Source of the DNA: Cellulomonas sp. URHE0023
GTDB lineage: Bacteria; Actinomycetota; Actinomycetes; Actinomycetales; Cellulomonadaceae
Length of the DNA stretch: 64,000 nt
Direction: 5' to 3'
NCBI RefSeq assembly: GCF_000688475.1
Contig: NZ_JIAN01000010.1
Span: 1 to 64,000 of the forward strand
Shown: piece by piece, positions 32,266 to 43,618 of the stretch
How positions within the stretch are numbered: position 1 is the stretch's first letter
Layout of the letters: each line of letters opens with the position of its first letter
Made by a program: the position numbers and the translations under genes
Notes under the pieces: model-generated
The model's database searches: none
What the model was told of the DNA's origin: nothing
What the model saw: only the letters and a program-made list of their open reading frames with translations

Positions 32266-32450
32266 CATGGGACAGGTTCGGGGTGCCCACACCCCCGGAC
32301 ACCGATCGATCGATCCGAGGACGCCTCGGCGCTCCTCCCCCAGCGGATGGTTGCGGCAGAAGGTCTCGCGACCGCGTCGACCTCCAGGGCCGCTCATCGC
32401 GGGCCTCGAGTCGACGGCTCCGCCCCGCGCACACGTGAGACGAGGTCACC

Positions 32451-33128
32451 ATGACTGACGAGTACCTGAGCAGCTCCACCCGAGCCGAGGCCGGCGCCAC
32501 CGAGACCGCCGCGAACGAGTCGACCGGCCTGAAGGAGAGGGCCGCCGACGCAGGCGGGCACATGGTCGGCGAGGTCAAGGCCGAGGTCTCCGGGGTGACG
32601 GACGAGACGACCCGCCAGGCCGCCGACCTCTGGTCCCGCGCGCGCTCCGGGTTCTCGGAGCGGGCCGGCGCGCAGCAGAGCCGCCTCGCCACGGGGCTGT
32701 CCTCCGCCGCTGCCCAGCTGACGCAGATGGCGTCGCAGTCCGACGCGCAGGGGGTGCCGACGGACCTGGTCCGTGAGGTGGGTCGCCGCCTCGACAGCGC
32801 CGGACGCTGGCTGGACGTGCACGACCCTGACGAGGTGCTCGACGAGGTCCGCCAATTCGCTCGGCGTCGGCCGGGCTCGTTCCTTCTCCTGGCCGCGGGT
32901 GCAGGAGTGGTGCTCGGTCGGCTCACCAGGGGGCTCAAGGATGCGCCGTCCGCTCGCTCGACCGAGGGCACACCGCGTCACCGGACCGAGGACGACGACC
33001 TCCCTGTGTACGCCGACCCGGCGCAGGACCGTCCCCGGTTCACCGACGAGCTCGCAGGACCCGTCCCGACCGTCCCTACCGTGACGCCCACCGCACCGGT
33101 GCGGACGTCGGCATGGGCCAGGCCGTGA
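32451..33128 (+). CDS. LEA-like stress protein with membrane anchor (paralogue of 7010 gene)
   Basis: 225 residues. Same plan as the cluster 1 protein: charged Ala-rich amphipathic helix (20-110, e.g. LKERAADAGGHMVGEVKAEV), QQSRLATGL, AQLTQMAS, FARRRPGSFLLLAAGAGVVLGRL membrane segment (about 140-160), GLKDA, then a disordered acidic/Pro-rich tail. ATG at 32451 with GACGAGG. First gene of cluster 2. Function inferred as envelope or osmotic/desiccation stress. Confidence 0.75.
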   Translation: MTDEYLSSSTRAEAGATETAANESTGLKERAADAGGHMVGEVKAEVSGVTDETTRQAADLWSRARSGFSERAGAQQSRLATGLSSAAAQLTQMASQSDAQGVPTDLVREVGRRLDSAGRWLDVHDPDEVLDEVRQFARRRPGSFLLLAAGAGVVLGRLTRGLKDAPSARSTEGTPRHRTEDDDLPVYADPAQDRPRFTDELAGPVPTVPTVTPTAPVRTSAWARP

Positions 33129-33144
33129 GCCAGGAGAAGGACCG

Positions 33145-33600
33145 ATGAGCACCGATCCGGACAGGATCCGCGACGACATCGCGCGCACGCGGTCTGAGCT
33201 GAGCTCGGACGTGGATGCACTCACGGAGAGGGTGAGGCCCGTCAACGTCGCACGACGTCAGGGCGAGAGGGTCCACGAGACGTTCCTCGGCCTCAAGAAC
33301 CGCATCGTCGCAGGCCCGTCCGATGGCACCGGTGCGACGGGTTCCGCGGCCTCCTCGCTCGGCGAGAAGGCGAGCGGCCTGCCCGACGCCGCGCGGTCCG
33401 GGGCACGGGACAACCCGTTGGCCGCCGGGCTCGTCGCGTTCGGCGTGGGCTGGCTCGCGTCCTCGCTGCTGCCGCGAAGTCGTCAGGAACAGCGGCTCGC
33501 GCCGTCTGCGAGGGACCAGCCGGCACCGCCGGCCGACGCCGCCTCGGCGGCCACCACCAACGTCCGAGCCGCAGGCCCGTTCGGCCCGGACGGCCACTGA
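33145..33600 (+). CDS. DUF3618 domain protein, short form
   Basis: 151 residues. DUF3618 motif at 1-33 (STDPDRIRDDIARTRSELSSDVDALTERV), membrane helix about 91-110 (NPLAAGLVAFGVGWLASSLL), short Ala/Pro tail. Paralogue of the 212-residue gene at 8109 but without its LEA-like repeats. Starts 16 bp after the LEA-like gene with GGAGAAGG. The holin-X gene found between the two in cluster 1 is missing here. Confidence 0.88.
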   Translation: MSTDPDRIRDDIARTRSELSSDVDALTERVRPVNVARRQGERVHETFLGLKNRIVAGPSDGTGATGSAASSLGEKASGLPDAARSGARDNPLAAGLVAFGVGWLASSLLPRSRQEQRLAPSARDQPAPPADAASAATTNVRAAGPFGPDGH

Positions 33601-33661
33601 GAGCCGCGTGGCGGACGCCCGAGGACGTGCGTCCGCCACGCGGTCGGATCAAGGAGCACCG

Positions 33662-34780
33662 ATGACTGCACCCCAGACCCGCGGCACGCGGAGCGTCGAC
33701 AGGGCGAGCGCGCCCGAGCCGGACGACCCGCGCAAGCCCCGCTCACCCGGCGACCTCACGAAGCGCTCGTGGAGGTACGTCCTTCGCACGACGCTGCGAG
33801 AGTTCCTCGACGACCAGTGCACCGACGTCGCGGCCGCCCTGACGTACTACGCCGTGCTCGCGATCGCGCCCGCACTGCTCGCGGTCGTCTCCGTCCTCGG
33901 GCTGGTGTCCGACCCGGCACAGGCGATCAACCGGATCCTCGACATCGTCGGTGACGTCGGCCCGAAGTCGGCGGTGGAGACCATCGAGCCGATCCTCACG
34001 CGGCTCACGGAGGCGCCCGCCGCCGGCGTGACGTTCGTCGTCGGCCTGGTCGTGGCGCTCTGGTCGGCGTCGGGCTACGTGGCGGCGTTCAGCCGGGGTA
34101 TGAACCGCGTGTACGACATCGACGAGGGACGGCCGATCTGGAAGCTGCGCCCCGTCCTGCTGGCAGTGACGATCGGCCTGGTGCTCGTCGCCGTGGCGGT
34201 CGTGGCCGCGGCCGTGCTCTCGGGCGGTGTGGCTCGTTCGATCGGCAGCATCGTCGGCCTCAGCGACACCGCCGTCACGGTGTGGGACATCGTCAAGTGG
34301 CCCGTGGTCGTCCTGCTGGTCGTGACGGCGATCGCGCTCCTCTACCACTGGGCGCCCAACGTCCGGCAACCGAAGTTCCGCTGGCTCAGCCCGGGCGCGC
34401 TGGTGGCCGTCATCGTCTGGGTCCTGGCCTCGGTCGCGCTCGGCGTCTACGTGACCACGTTCGGGAACTACGAGAAGACCTACGGCTCCCTGGCCGGTGT
34501 CATCGTCTTCCTGCTCTGGCTGTGGATCACCAACCTCGCGCTCATGTTCGGGGCGGAGCTCGACGCAGAGCTCGAGCGAGGCCGTCAGCTGCAGGCCGGC
34601 ATCGAGGCCGAGGAGACCATCCAGCTCCCGCCGCGCGACACCCGGGCGAGCGACAAGCACCGCGCCAAGCACGAGGAGGACGTGCGCCTCGGGCGCGCCC
34701 TGCGCTCGTCCCACGGTGCTCACCAGCCCGACGCGAAGGGCACGTCCACGCCCGACCCGCCGACCTCGTCGCGAACCTGA
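33662..34780 (+). CDS. YihY/BrkB-family membrane protein
   Basis: 372 residues. Six predicted helices with the family core DVAAALTYYAVLAIAPALLAVVS, LVVALWSASGYVAAFSRGMNRVYD and FGNYEKTYGSLAGVIVFLLWLWITNLALMFGAELDAELER. Cytoplasmic basic N- and acidic C-termini. Members are polytopic membrane proteins of uncertain transport function (wrongly called RNase BN in old annotation). ATG at 33662 with AAGGAG; 61 bp behind the DUF3618 gene, probably the end of the cluster 2 operon. Confidence 0.92.
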   Translation: MTAPQTRGTRSVDRASAPEPDDPRKPRSPGDLTKRSWRYVLRTTLREFLDDQCTDVAAALTYYAVLAIAPALLAVVSVLGLVSDPAQAINRILDIVGDVGPKSAVETIEPILTRLTEAPAAGVTFVVGLVVALWSASGYVAAFSRGMNRVYDIDEGRPIWKLRPVLLAVTIGLVLVAVAVVAAAVLSGGVARSIGSIVGLSDTAVTVWDIVKWPVVVLLVVTAIALLYHWAPNVRQPKFRWLSPGALVAVIVWVLASVALGVYVTTFGNYEKTYGSLAGVIVFLLWLWITNLALMFGAELDAELERGRQLQAGIEAEETIQLPPRDTRASDKHRAKHEEDVRLGRALRSSHGAHQPDAKGTSTPDPPTSSRT

Positions 34781-34932
34781 ACCGGTCCCCCTCGGCGACG
34801 CCCTTCTCGGTGCCCTGCGAGCGCGGGTCTTCCGGCCCTATCGACGTGTGCAGGCCCGGAGAACGATCGAGGGAGCCCGCAATGCCGCGGGCTGCCCGTG
34901 ACCGGGCGTCTACTCATCGAGGAGTGCGCACC

Positions 34933-35961
34933 ATGGAAACCATGAGGGCCGGCGTCGTCCGGTCGTTCACCACGGACCTCGACATCGCGGAGGTCGCCAT
35001 GCCCGCGGTCGGTCCGAACGAAGCGCTGGTCCGGGTCGACTACTCAGGGGTGTGCCACACGGATCTGCATGCTGCCCGTGGAGACTGGCCGGTCAAGCCC
35101 GCCCCGCCCTTCATCCCCGGGCACGAGGGGGTCGGGCACGTCGTGGCCGTCGGCGATGCCGTGAGCCGCGTCGCGGTCGGGGACCTGGTCGGCAACGCCT
35201 GGCTCGCGTCCGCGTGCGGGGAGTGCGAGTACTGCGAGACGGGCTGGGAGACGCTCTGCCCGAGCCAGCAGAACAGCGGCTACTCGGTGGACGGGTCGTT
35301 CGGTCAGTACATGGTCGTGGACGCGCGGTACTGCCCCGTCCTGCCCGCAGACGTCGACCCCGTGGGCGCGGCGCCCGTCCTGTGTGCCGGGGTGACGGTC
35401 TACAAGGGCCTGAAGATGACGGACACCAAGCCCGGAGAGTGGGTCCTGGTCTCCGGCATCGGCGGGCTCGGGCACCTCGCGGTCCAGTACGCGGTCGCGA
35501 TGGGCCGCAGGGTCGCAGCGATCGACGTCGACGACACGAAGCTCGCGCTCGCGACCAAGCACGGCGCCGAGGTCGTGGTCAACGCCGCGACCGAGGCTGA
35601 CCCGGCGGCGAGGCTGCAGGAGCTCACCGGCGGCGTGCACGGTGCGCTCGTGACCGCCGTCAACGCGCACGCCTTCCCGCAGGCCGTCGGCGCCCTGCGA
35701 CGCGGTGGCACGGTGTCTCTGGTCGGGCTCCCGCCGGACCAGTTCCCGCTCGACATCTTCACGACGGTCCTGTTCGGCCTGACGGTGCGTGGCTCGATCG
35801 TCGGCACCCGCAAGGACATGGCCGAGGCGCTCGACTTCTACGCGCGCGGACTGATCCACCCGACGTACACCGTCCGCCCGCTCGACGACATCAACGCGAT
35901 CTTCGCCGAGATGCTCGCCGGCGAGATCGACGGTCGCGTCGTCATGGACATGCGCGCCTGA
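34933..35961 (+). CDS. adhP: Zinc-dependent alcohol dehydrogenase (AdhP type)
   Basis: 342-residue medium-chain dehydrogenase. Catalytic zinc ligands are in CHTDLHAARGDW and GHEGVGHV, the structural zinc is bound by four cysteines (CGECEYCETGWETLC), and the Rossmann motif is GIGGLGHLAVQYA. Closest in style to propanol-preferring/ethanol NAD-dependent AdhP/AdhA. ATG at 34933 follows GAGGAG; ATG 34942 is possible. A perfect terminator palindrome follows 15 bp after the stop. Confidence 0.93.
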   Translation: METMRAGVVRSFTTDLDIAEVAMPAVGPNEALVRVDYSGVCHTDLHAARGDWPVKPAPPFIPGHEGVGHVVAVGDAVSRVAVGDLVGNAWLASACGECEYCETGWETLCPSQQNSGYSVDGSFGQYMVVDARYCPVLPADVDPVGAAPVLCAGVTVYKGLKMTDTKPGEWVLVSGIGGLGHLAVQYAVAMGRRVAAIDVDDTKLALATKHGAEVVVNAATEADPAARLQELTGGVHGALVTAVNAHAFPQAVGALRRGGTVSLVGLPPDQFPLDIFTTVLFGLTVRGSIVGTRKDMAEALDFYARGLIHPTYTVRPLDDINAIFAEMLAGEIDGRVVMDMRA

Positions 35962-35976
35962 GCCCTCGAGGGCGGT

Positions 35977-36002
35977 CGGTGGTGCCCGGCCGGGCACCAC
36001 CG
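35977..36002. terminator. Terminator after adhP
   Basis: Perfect 26-bp palindrome centred on CCGG (arms CGGTGGTGCCCGG and complement). Serves adhP and possibly the convergent small gene at 36082. Confidence 0.8.
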
Positions 36003-36081
36003 GCTGCCTGAGTCACCCCCTGCGTCAGGGTCGAGCCACCAGCACCGCCGAGGGTGCGGAGCCCGACCGAGGGTACCGGCG

Positions 36082-36237
36082 TCAGACCCGTGCCCGGCCG
36101 CGCCCGAACAACCAGCCGATGAGGCTGATCACCAGGAGCGCGATACCGACCCACAGCAGGACCTTCGCCGCGGCGACGGCAACGCCGAGGACGATCATGA
36201 CGACACCGACGACGATGAGGATGAGCCACAGAGCCAT
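36082..36237 (-). CDS. Small two-helix membrane protein
   Basis: 51 residues, almost wholly hydrophobic: two helices (LWLILIVVGVVMIVLGVAVA and VLLWVGIALLVISLIGWLFG) and a short basic end GRGRARV. ATG at 36237 with GAAGGA. Resembles small actinobacterial hydrophobic stress proteins, but no family is certain. Confidence 0.65.
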   Translation of the reverse strand: MALWLILIVVGVVMIVLGVAVAAAKVLLWVGIALLVISLIGWLFGRGRARV

Positions 36238-36404
36238 GGCCGTGTCCTTCGAGACGGGGCGACCGGGGGGTCGCCTTCGGGCCCCTACCGCTCCTTGATC
36301 GGGACACAAGCATCGTCGACCCGCCGAGGCGCCGCCGCACGTCGGAGGCCCACGACCGTGCTGGTCGAGATGCAGGCGCCCCGCGGACACGCGACCATGC
36401 ATCG

Positions 36405-36866
36405 GTGCAGACCATCCGGTCGAGAGCGGGCCTCCTGCTCAGCGTCGCGCTCCTCGCGGGGTGCGCCGTCGGTTCCACGGGGACCCGGGTGGACGATGCC
36501 CGAGCACTCGTCGACCCTGTCGCGCAGGCCTCGTCGGCGGTGCAGACCGCACAGCTGTCCGTCCGGCTGCTGGGCGACGAGGACGTCACGGCTCCAGTCG
36601 CTGACACCGCGCTCCTGGACTCGATCCGCGTCCTCGCCGAGGCCGCGGACGCGGTGGTCACGCTGGTACCGGCCGACCCGACCGGCTCCCGGTGGCAGGA
36701 CGACGCCCTGGAGGCCGTCCAGTCGGCGCAGGTCGCTGTCGCAGGCGCCCGCGCGTGGGCGAACGGCGCGACGACGAGCGAGGAAGCGACGGCAGCCGCG
36801 CTCGACGACAGCGCGGCCACCCTGGACGCGATGAGCGCGACGCTCGAGCAGGCGAGCGGCACGTGA
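36405..36866 (+). CDS. Small lipoprotein, Ala-rich helical
   Basis: 153 residues. Signal peptide with LLAGC lipobox (Cys20); the mature part is a helical Ala/Asp/Val-rich domain without recognised family. GTG start at 36405. Its TGA overlaps the GTG of the Nramp-like transporter, so the two are coupled. Could be an extracytoplasmic accessory subunit. Confidence 0.7.
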   Translation: MQTIRSRAGLLLSVALLAGCAVGSTGTRVDDARALVDPVAQASSAVQTAQLSVRLLGDEDVTAPVADTALLDSIRVLAEAADAVVTLVPADPTGSRWQDDALEAVQSAQVAVAGARAWANGATTSEEATAAALDDSAATLDAMSATLEQASGT

Positions 36867-38092
36867 AGAAGGTCCTCGGACTCGCGCTCGGCATCCTGAC
36901 CGCCATCGGTGGGTTCCTCGACATCGGCGACCTGGTGACCAACGCGGTCGTGGGGTCACGGTTCGGACTGTCCCTCGCGTGGGTCGTGGTCGTGGGTGTG
37001 ATCGGGATCTGCCTGTTCGCGAGCATGTCCGGGCGGGTCGCCGCAGTGAGCGGGCGGGCGACCTTCGAGATCATCCGCGAACGCCTCGGCCCACGCGCGG
37101 CGGGCGCCAACCTCACCGCCAGCTTCCTGATCAACCTGCTGACCCTCACGGCGGAGGTCGGCGGCATCGCCCTTGCGCTCCAGCTGGCCAGCAGCGTCGA
37201 ACCGCGCCTGTGGATCCCCGTCGCGGGCCTGGCGGTCTGGCTCGTCGTGTGGCGCACGAAGTTCTCCATCATGGAGAACGTCACGGGTCTGGTCGGTCTC
37301 ACGCTCGTCGTGTTCGCCGTCACGGTCTTCCTGCTCGGTCCGGACTGGAGCACGCTCGCGGACCAGACCTTCCACCCGGGCGTCCCCGCGAACGAGGGGC
37401 GCGACGTGTACTGGTACTACGCGATCGCGCTCTTCGGAGCGGCGATGACCCCCTACGAGGTGTTCTTCTTCTCGTCGGGCGCCGTGGAGGAGCGGTGGTC
37501 GGCCAAGGACCTCGCACAGTCTCGGCTCAACGTGCTCGTCGGCTTCCCGTTCGGCGGCATCCTGTCGGTGGCCATCGCCGCGTGCGCTGCGATCGTCTTC
37601 CTCCCCGCCGGGATCGAGGTCTCGTCGCTGTCGCAGATCGTGCTGCCCGTCGCGCTGGCCGGCGGAAAGCTCGCGCTCGCCGTCGTCATCGTGGGCATCG
37701 TCGCCGCGACCTTCGGCGCAGCGCTCGAGACGTCCCTGTCGAGCGGGTACACGCTCGCACAGTTCATGGGCTGGTCCTGGGGGAAGTTCCGCCGCCCGGC
37801 CCGGGCGGCACGCTTCCACCTGACGATGATCGTCTGCATCCTCGTCGCCGTCGGCGTGCTCATGACGAGCGTGGACCCGATCGCGATCACCGAGTTCTCC
37901 GTGGTGTTCTCGGCGATCGCCCTGCCGCTGACCTACCTCCCGATCCTCGTCATCGCCAACGACCCCGAGTACATGGGCAAGCACGTCAACGGGCGGGCCA
38001 CCAACGCGCTGGCGCTGGTGTACCTCGTCATCATCGTGGCGGCGTCCGTCGCCGCGATCCCCCTGATGATCGCCACAGGAGCGGGCTCATGA
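36863..38092 (+). CDS. Atypical Nramp-like divalent cation transporter
   Basis: 409 residues, 11 predicted helices with the LeuT-like Nramp plan. Helix 1 reads GGFLDIGDLVTN where metal-transporting Nramps have DPGN. Helix 6 reads ALFGAAMTPYEVFFF where they have A/S-x-x-MPH-N; Met is offset and His is replaced by Tyr. So the usual Asp/Asn/Met metal site is not conserved and Mn/Fe transport should not be assumed. GTG start overlaps the upstream lipoprotein stop, and ATGA joins it to the PRC-barrel-like gene downstream. Confidence 0.8.
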   Translation: MKKVLGLALGILTAIGGFLDIGDLVTNAVVGSRFGLSLAWVVVVGVIGICLFASMSGRVAAVSGRATFEIIRERLGPRAAGANLTASFLINLLTLTAEVGGIALALQLASSVEPRLWIPVAGLAVWLVVWRTKFSIMENVTGLVGLTLVVFAVTVFLLGPDWSTLADQTFHPGVPANEGRDVYWYYAIALFGAAMTPYEVFFFSSGAVEERWSAKDLAQSRLNVLVGFPFGGILSVAIAACAAIVFLPAGIEVSSLSQIVLPVALAGGKLALAVVIVGIVAATFGAALETSLSSGYTLAQFMGWSWGKFRRPARAARFHLTMIVCILVAVGVLMTSVDPIAITEFSVVFSAIALPLTYLPILVIANDPEYMGKHVNGRATNALALVYLVIIVAASVAAIPLMIATGAGS

Positions 38093-38481
38093 GCCTCCCA
38101 CCCGACGAGCGTCCACCCGGCCGCATCCTGGACGCGCGCCTGCACCTGCTCGACCGGCAGGTTCTCGACGTCGACGGTGTCCCGACCTGCACCGTCGACG
38201 ACCTCGAGATCCACGGGCTCGACGGCAGCGACCGACCCGACGGCACCCAGACCGCCGTCGTCACCTCGCTGCTCTCGGGCGCGGTCCTGGCAACCCGCGT
38301 CCTCGGCGGACGGCCGCCCGCGTCACGCTGGCACCGCATCCGCTGGACGCACGTCACCGACGTCGGGACCACCGTGCGGCTCGGCGTCCACGGCGACGCC
38401 CTGGACGTCACCTGGACCGAGCGATGGGTACGCGACCACGTCATCGGACGACTCCCCGGAGGCCGCCATGATCCTGGGTGA
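38089..38481 (+). CDS. PRC-barrel-like protein A
   Basis: 130 residues. Two short beta-barrel-like repeats: ILDARLHLLDRQVLDVDGVPTCTVDDLEIHG and RWHRIRWTHVTDVGTTVRLGV, typical of PRC-barrel modules (VLDRDGRRVGKVDDVEL type). No membrane helix. Coupled to the transporter by a 4-base overlap and overlapping the next gene by 14 bp. Likely a cytoplasmic partner or regulator of the transporter; inferred. Confidence 0.65.
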   Translation: MSLPPDERPPGRILDARLHLLDRQVLDVDGVPTCTVDDLEIHGLDGSDRPDGTQTAVVTSLLSGAVLATRVLGGRPPASRWHRIRWTHVTDVGTTVRLGVHGDALDVTWTERWVRDHVIGRLPGGRHDPG

Positions 38482-38821
38482 CCTCCTCGACGCGCGGGTG
38501 ACCGACGCCGACGGTCGGGGCCTCGGGTTCGTCGTCGACGCCCGGTTCGCGCTCGACGGACCGATCGACGGCCTGCTGGCCGCCCCCCGCCTGCACGGGC
38601 TGCTGGTCAGCCCGCGCACCGCCACGTCGTTCCTCGGGTACGAGCGCAACGGGGTGCGCGCTCCGGCGCTCCTGGCGCGTTGGTTCCGGTGGCGGCACCG
38701 GGGCACGTTCCTGGTGCACTGGTCGGACGTCCGGTGGGTCGCTGACGGCACGGTCGTCCTGCGGGCCGGATACGAGCGGTACTCCCCCGGCCTGACGGGG
38801 ACTGCGCCGCAGCAGGGCTGA
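38468..38821 (+). CDS. PRC-barrel-like protein B
   Basis: 117 residues. ILGDLLDARVTDADGRGLGFVVDARFALDG is a PRC-barrel strand pattern; a central hydrophobic patch and VHWSDVRWVADGTVVLR form the second half. ATG at 38468 lies inside the end of the preceding gene. Last gene of a four-gene operon (lipoprotein, Nramp-like, PRC A, PRC B). Confidence 0.65.
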   Translation: MILGDLLDARVTDADGRGLGFVVDARFALDGPIDGLLAAPRLHGLLVSPRTATSFLGYERNGVRAPALLARWFRWRHRGTFLVHWSDVRWVADGTVVLRAGYERYSPGLTGTAPQQG

Positions 38822-39001
38822 CCCGCGGGGCGTCGACGACCTGCCGTCGCTGGGCCGGGCGGCGGTACGACAGGGCTGTGCCGATCCGGTCATCATGCCT
38901 CGACGGCCACCGCCGGAGCAGGGCCGGACGGCCCTGGTCCTGCAGGTCAGCGAGCCGACAACCTTCGGGGAGGACCACACCCACACAGAATCGGGGACCC
39001 C

Positions 39002-41514
<2,513 letters not shown>

Positions 41515-41518
<4 letters not shown>

Positions 41519-42564
41519 AGGTCGCGATCCACTACCCGGACGCGCGCGTCGACCCCAGCGGTCACGTCGCGGACCACGACGCGGGCTCGACCCTCGTCCG
41601 GCGGCTGCTGCGGATCTTCCCGGGGTCGCTCCTGATCGGTGACGTGCCCCGCGGGTGCGTGGGCTTCGCGGTGCGTCCGCTCGAGCTCGTCGACCCGGCC
41701 GAGCACGTCGTGATCAACATGGCGGCGCTCGAGTCCATGACGATCTGGCGGGCGCTCGCGCGCTCGGGGCGTGACCCGCGGCTCATGAACTTCGTCTGGA
41801 AGAACACGTCGAGCATCACCGACCCGGTCGAACGCGCGGCGGTCGCGCTCTCGTGCGCGCTGTTCCCCACGTTCGCCAACTCGGAGCGGACCGCCGGGGA
41901 GGTGCACGAGATCGTCGACCGCTGGACCATCCCGGCCCTGGCCGAGAAGGCCGACGTGGCGTGGGTGAACCTCGGGATCCGGCTGGACCACGTGCTCCCA
42001 CGTCGGGACCCGGACGTCCCGGTCGTCCTCTACCCGGCGATCTACCTGTCCGAGCGCAAGCAGCCCCAGGTGTTCCTCGACGTGCTCGAGCGCCTGGCAC
42101 GGCGCACGCCGCTGCGTGTCGAGGCACGCCTGCACGAGTCGCACCTCGCGTCCGAGACGGCGATGCGCCTGTCCCTGCGCGACTGGGCGTGGGTCGGCCC
42201 GCTGACCTCCTCCCGGGAGGACTACTGGGCGGCCCTCGCACGCACGACCGCGTTCCTTGCGACGGCGAAGGACGAGTCCTACGGCCTCGAGTACATCGAG
42301 GCGCTCGTCGCGGGCGCGGTCGGCGTGCTGCCGGACCGTCCCTGGGCCAGAGCGATCCTGCCGCCGGCGTACCCGTTCCTGTACCGGACGACCGCGGAGG
42401 CGGAGGCGATGCTGCTGCGGGCCCTCACCGAGCCGGACGCATGCCGCCGGGAGGCGGACGTGGCCGCGGGGGGCAGCTTCGCGCAGTGGCTGCGCGCACG
42501 GCACAGCGACGACCGGTTCGACGCCGCCATCATCGACCAGGTGGAGCGCTGGTTCGGCGCGTAG
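41515..42564 (+). CDS. GT-B-type glycosyltransferase-like protein
   Basis: 349 residues. The C-terminal half has a GT4-like nucleotide-binding lobe: VVLYPAIYLSERKQPQVFLDVLERLA, WVGPLTSSREDYWAALARTTAFLATAKDESYGLEYIEALVAGAVGVLPDRPW, with the E-x7-E-like ESYGLEYIEA retained. The N-terminal half is less typical. Acceptor unknown. The GTG overlaps the hppA stop by four bases, a strange coupling of an ion pump and a transferase. Confidence 0.65.
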
Positions 42565-42734
42565 GGCGAACCGCCCGTCAGGCGCGGCCGTCGACGAGGT
42601 CCCCCGTCGAGGTCGAGCTCGCCGACGGTCGTGCGGCCGGCGGGCGCCGACGCTACGACCGCGTAGATTCCGAATGGGCCGCGCGAGACTTCACCTCAGA
42701 TCATGACGGCGTGTCACCCGAGACAGGAGGACAG

Positions 42735-43604
42735 ATGTCCGAGCCTCAGCCAAGCCCGATGCTCACGCCTGCCGAGATGGCCCGCGCGGCAGAGGACGCC
42801 GCGCACGCGAAGGCGACGGGCGTGCCCCTGAAGTCGTTCATGCTGGGGCTGACCGCGGGCGGGTACATCGCCCTCGGCTTCGTCTTCTACCTCACCACGC
42901 AGGTAGGCGCCGAGAACATGCCGTACGGGATCGGACGACTGGTCGGTGGGATCGCGTTCTCCACCGGCCTGGCGCTGGTCGTGCTGACCGGAGCGGAGCT
43001 GTTCACGTCGTCCACGCTGACGCTCACGGCGCGCGCCGCGGGCCGCATCAGCTGGTCTCAGCTCCTGACCAACTGGGGCATCGTGTACGGCGCGAACTTC
43101 CTGGGCGCCCTGACGATGGTCGCCCTGATCTACGTCGGTGGCACCTGGCACAACGCGAATGACGCCTGGGGTGCCGTCGTGCTGAGCACGGCGCTCGGCA
43201 AGATGCACCACACGTTCCTCCAGGCTTTCGTCCTGGGCATCCTGTGCAACCTCCTGGTGTGCCTCGCCGTGTGGGCCGCCTACGCCGGGCGGACGGTCAC
43301 CGACAAGATCGTGGCGGTCACGCTGCCAATCGCCTTGTTCATCGCCGCGGGGTTCGAGCACTGCGTGGCCAACATGTTCCTGCTGCCGCTCGCCGTGCTC
43401 ATCAAGGACACCGCAGGTTCCGATTTCTGGACCGCCACCGGGCTCGACGAGCAGGAGTTCGCCAGCCTGACGATCCCGCACTTCCTCGGGCACAACCTGC
43501 TGCCCGTCACGCTCGGGAACATCGTCGGCGGCGGCGTCATGATCGGGATCTTCTACTGGACGGTGTTCCGTCGCCACCACCGACTGACGACACCCGCGAG
43601 CTGA
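42735..43604 (+). CDS. Formate/nitrite transporter (FNT) family channel
   Basis: 289 residues, six helices in a pentameric aquaporin-like fold. Landmarks: KSFMLGLTAGGYIALGFVF, GIAFSTGLALVVLTGAELFTSS, AVWAAYAGRTVTDKI, FEHCVANMFLLP (contains the pore His) and FLGHNLLPVTLGNIVGGG. These match the FocA/NirC family; formate, nitrite or hydrosulfide is possible. ATG at 42735 with AGGAGG. Convergent with prpC. Confidence 0.93.
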   Translation: MSEPQPSPMLTPAEMARAAEDAAHAKATGVPLKSFMLGLTAGGYIALGFVFYLTTQVGAENMPYGIGRLVGGIAFSTGLALVVLTGAELFTSSTLTLTARAAGRISWSQLLTNWGIVYGANFLGALTMVALIYVGGTWHNANDAWGAVVLSTALGKMHHTFLQAFVLGILCNLLVCLAVWAAYAGRTVTDKIVAVTLPIALFIAAGFEHCVANMFLLPLAVLIKDTAGSDFWTATGLDEQEFASLTIPHFLGHNLLPVTLGNIVGGGVMIGIFYWTVFRRHHRLTTPAS

Positions 43605-43618
43605 GCAGACTCGCGCGG

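Noticed and set aside
31895..32450. Long open frames on both strands in the repeat region
   Set aside because: They are Arg/Gly/Pro-rich shadows of non-triplet tandem repeats and lack ribosome sites or family resemblance.
36299..36325. CGGGACACAAGCATCGTCG, resembling the conserved leader hairpin
   Set aside because: Spacing of the conserved parts differs, the stem cannot form and no promoter block precedes it.
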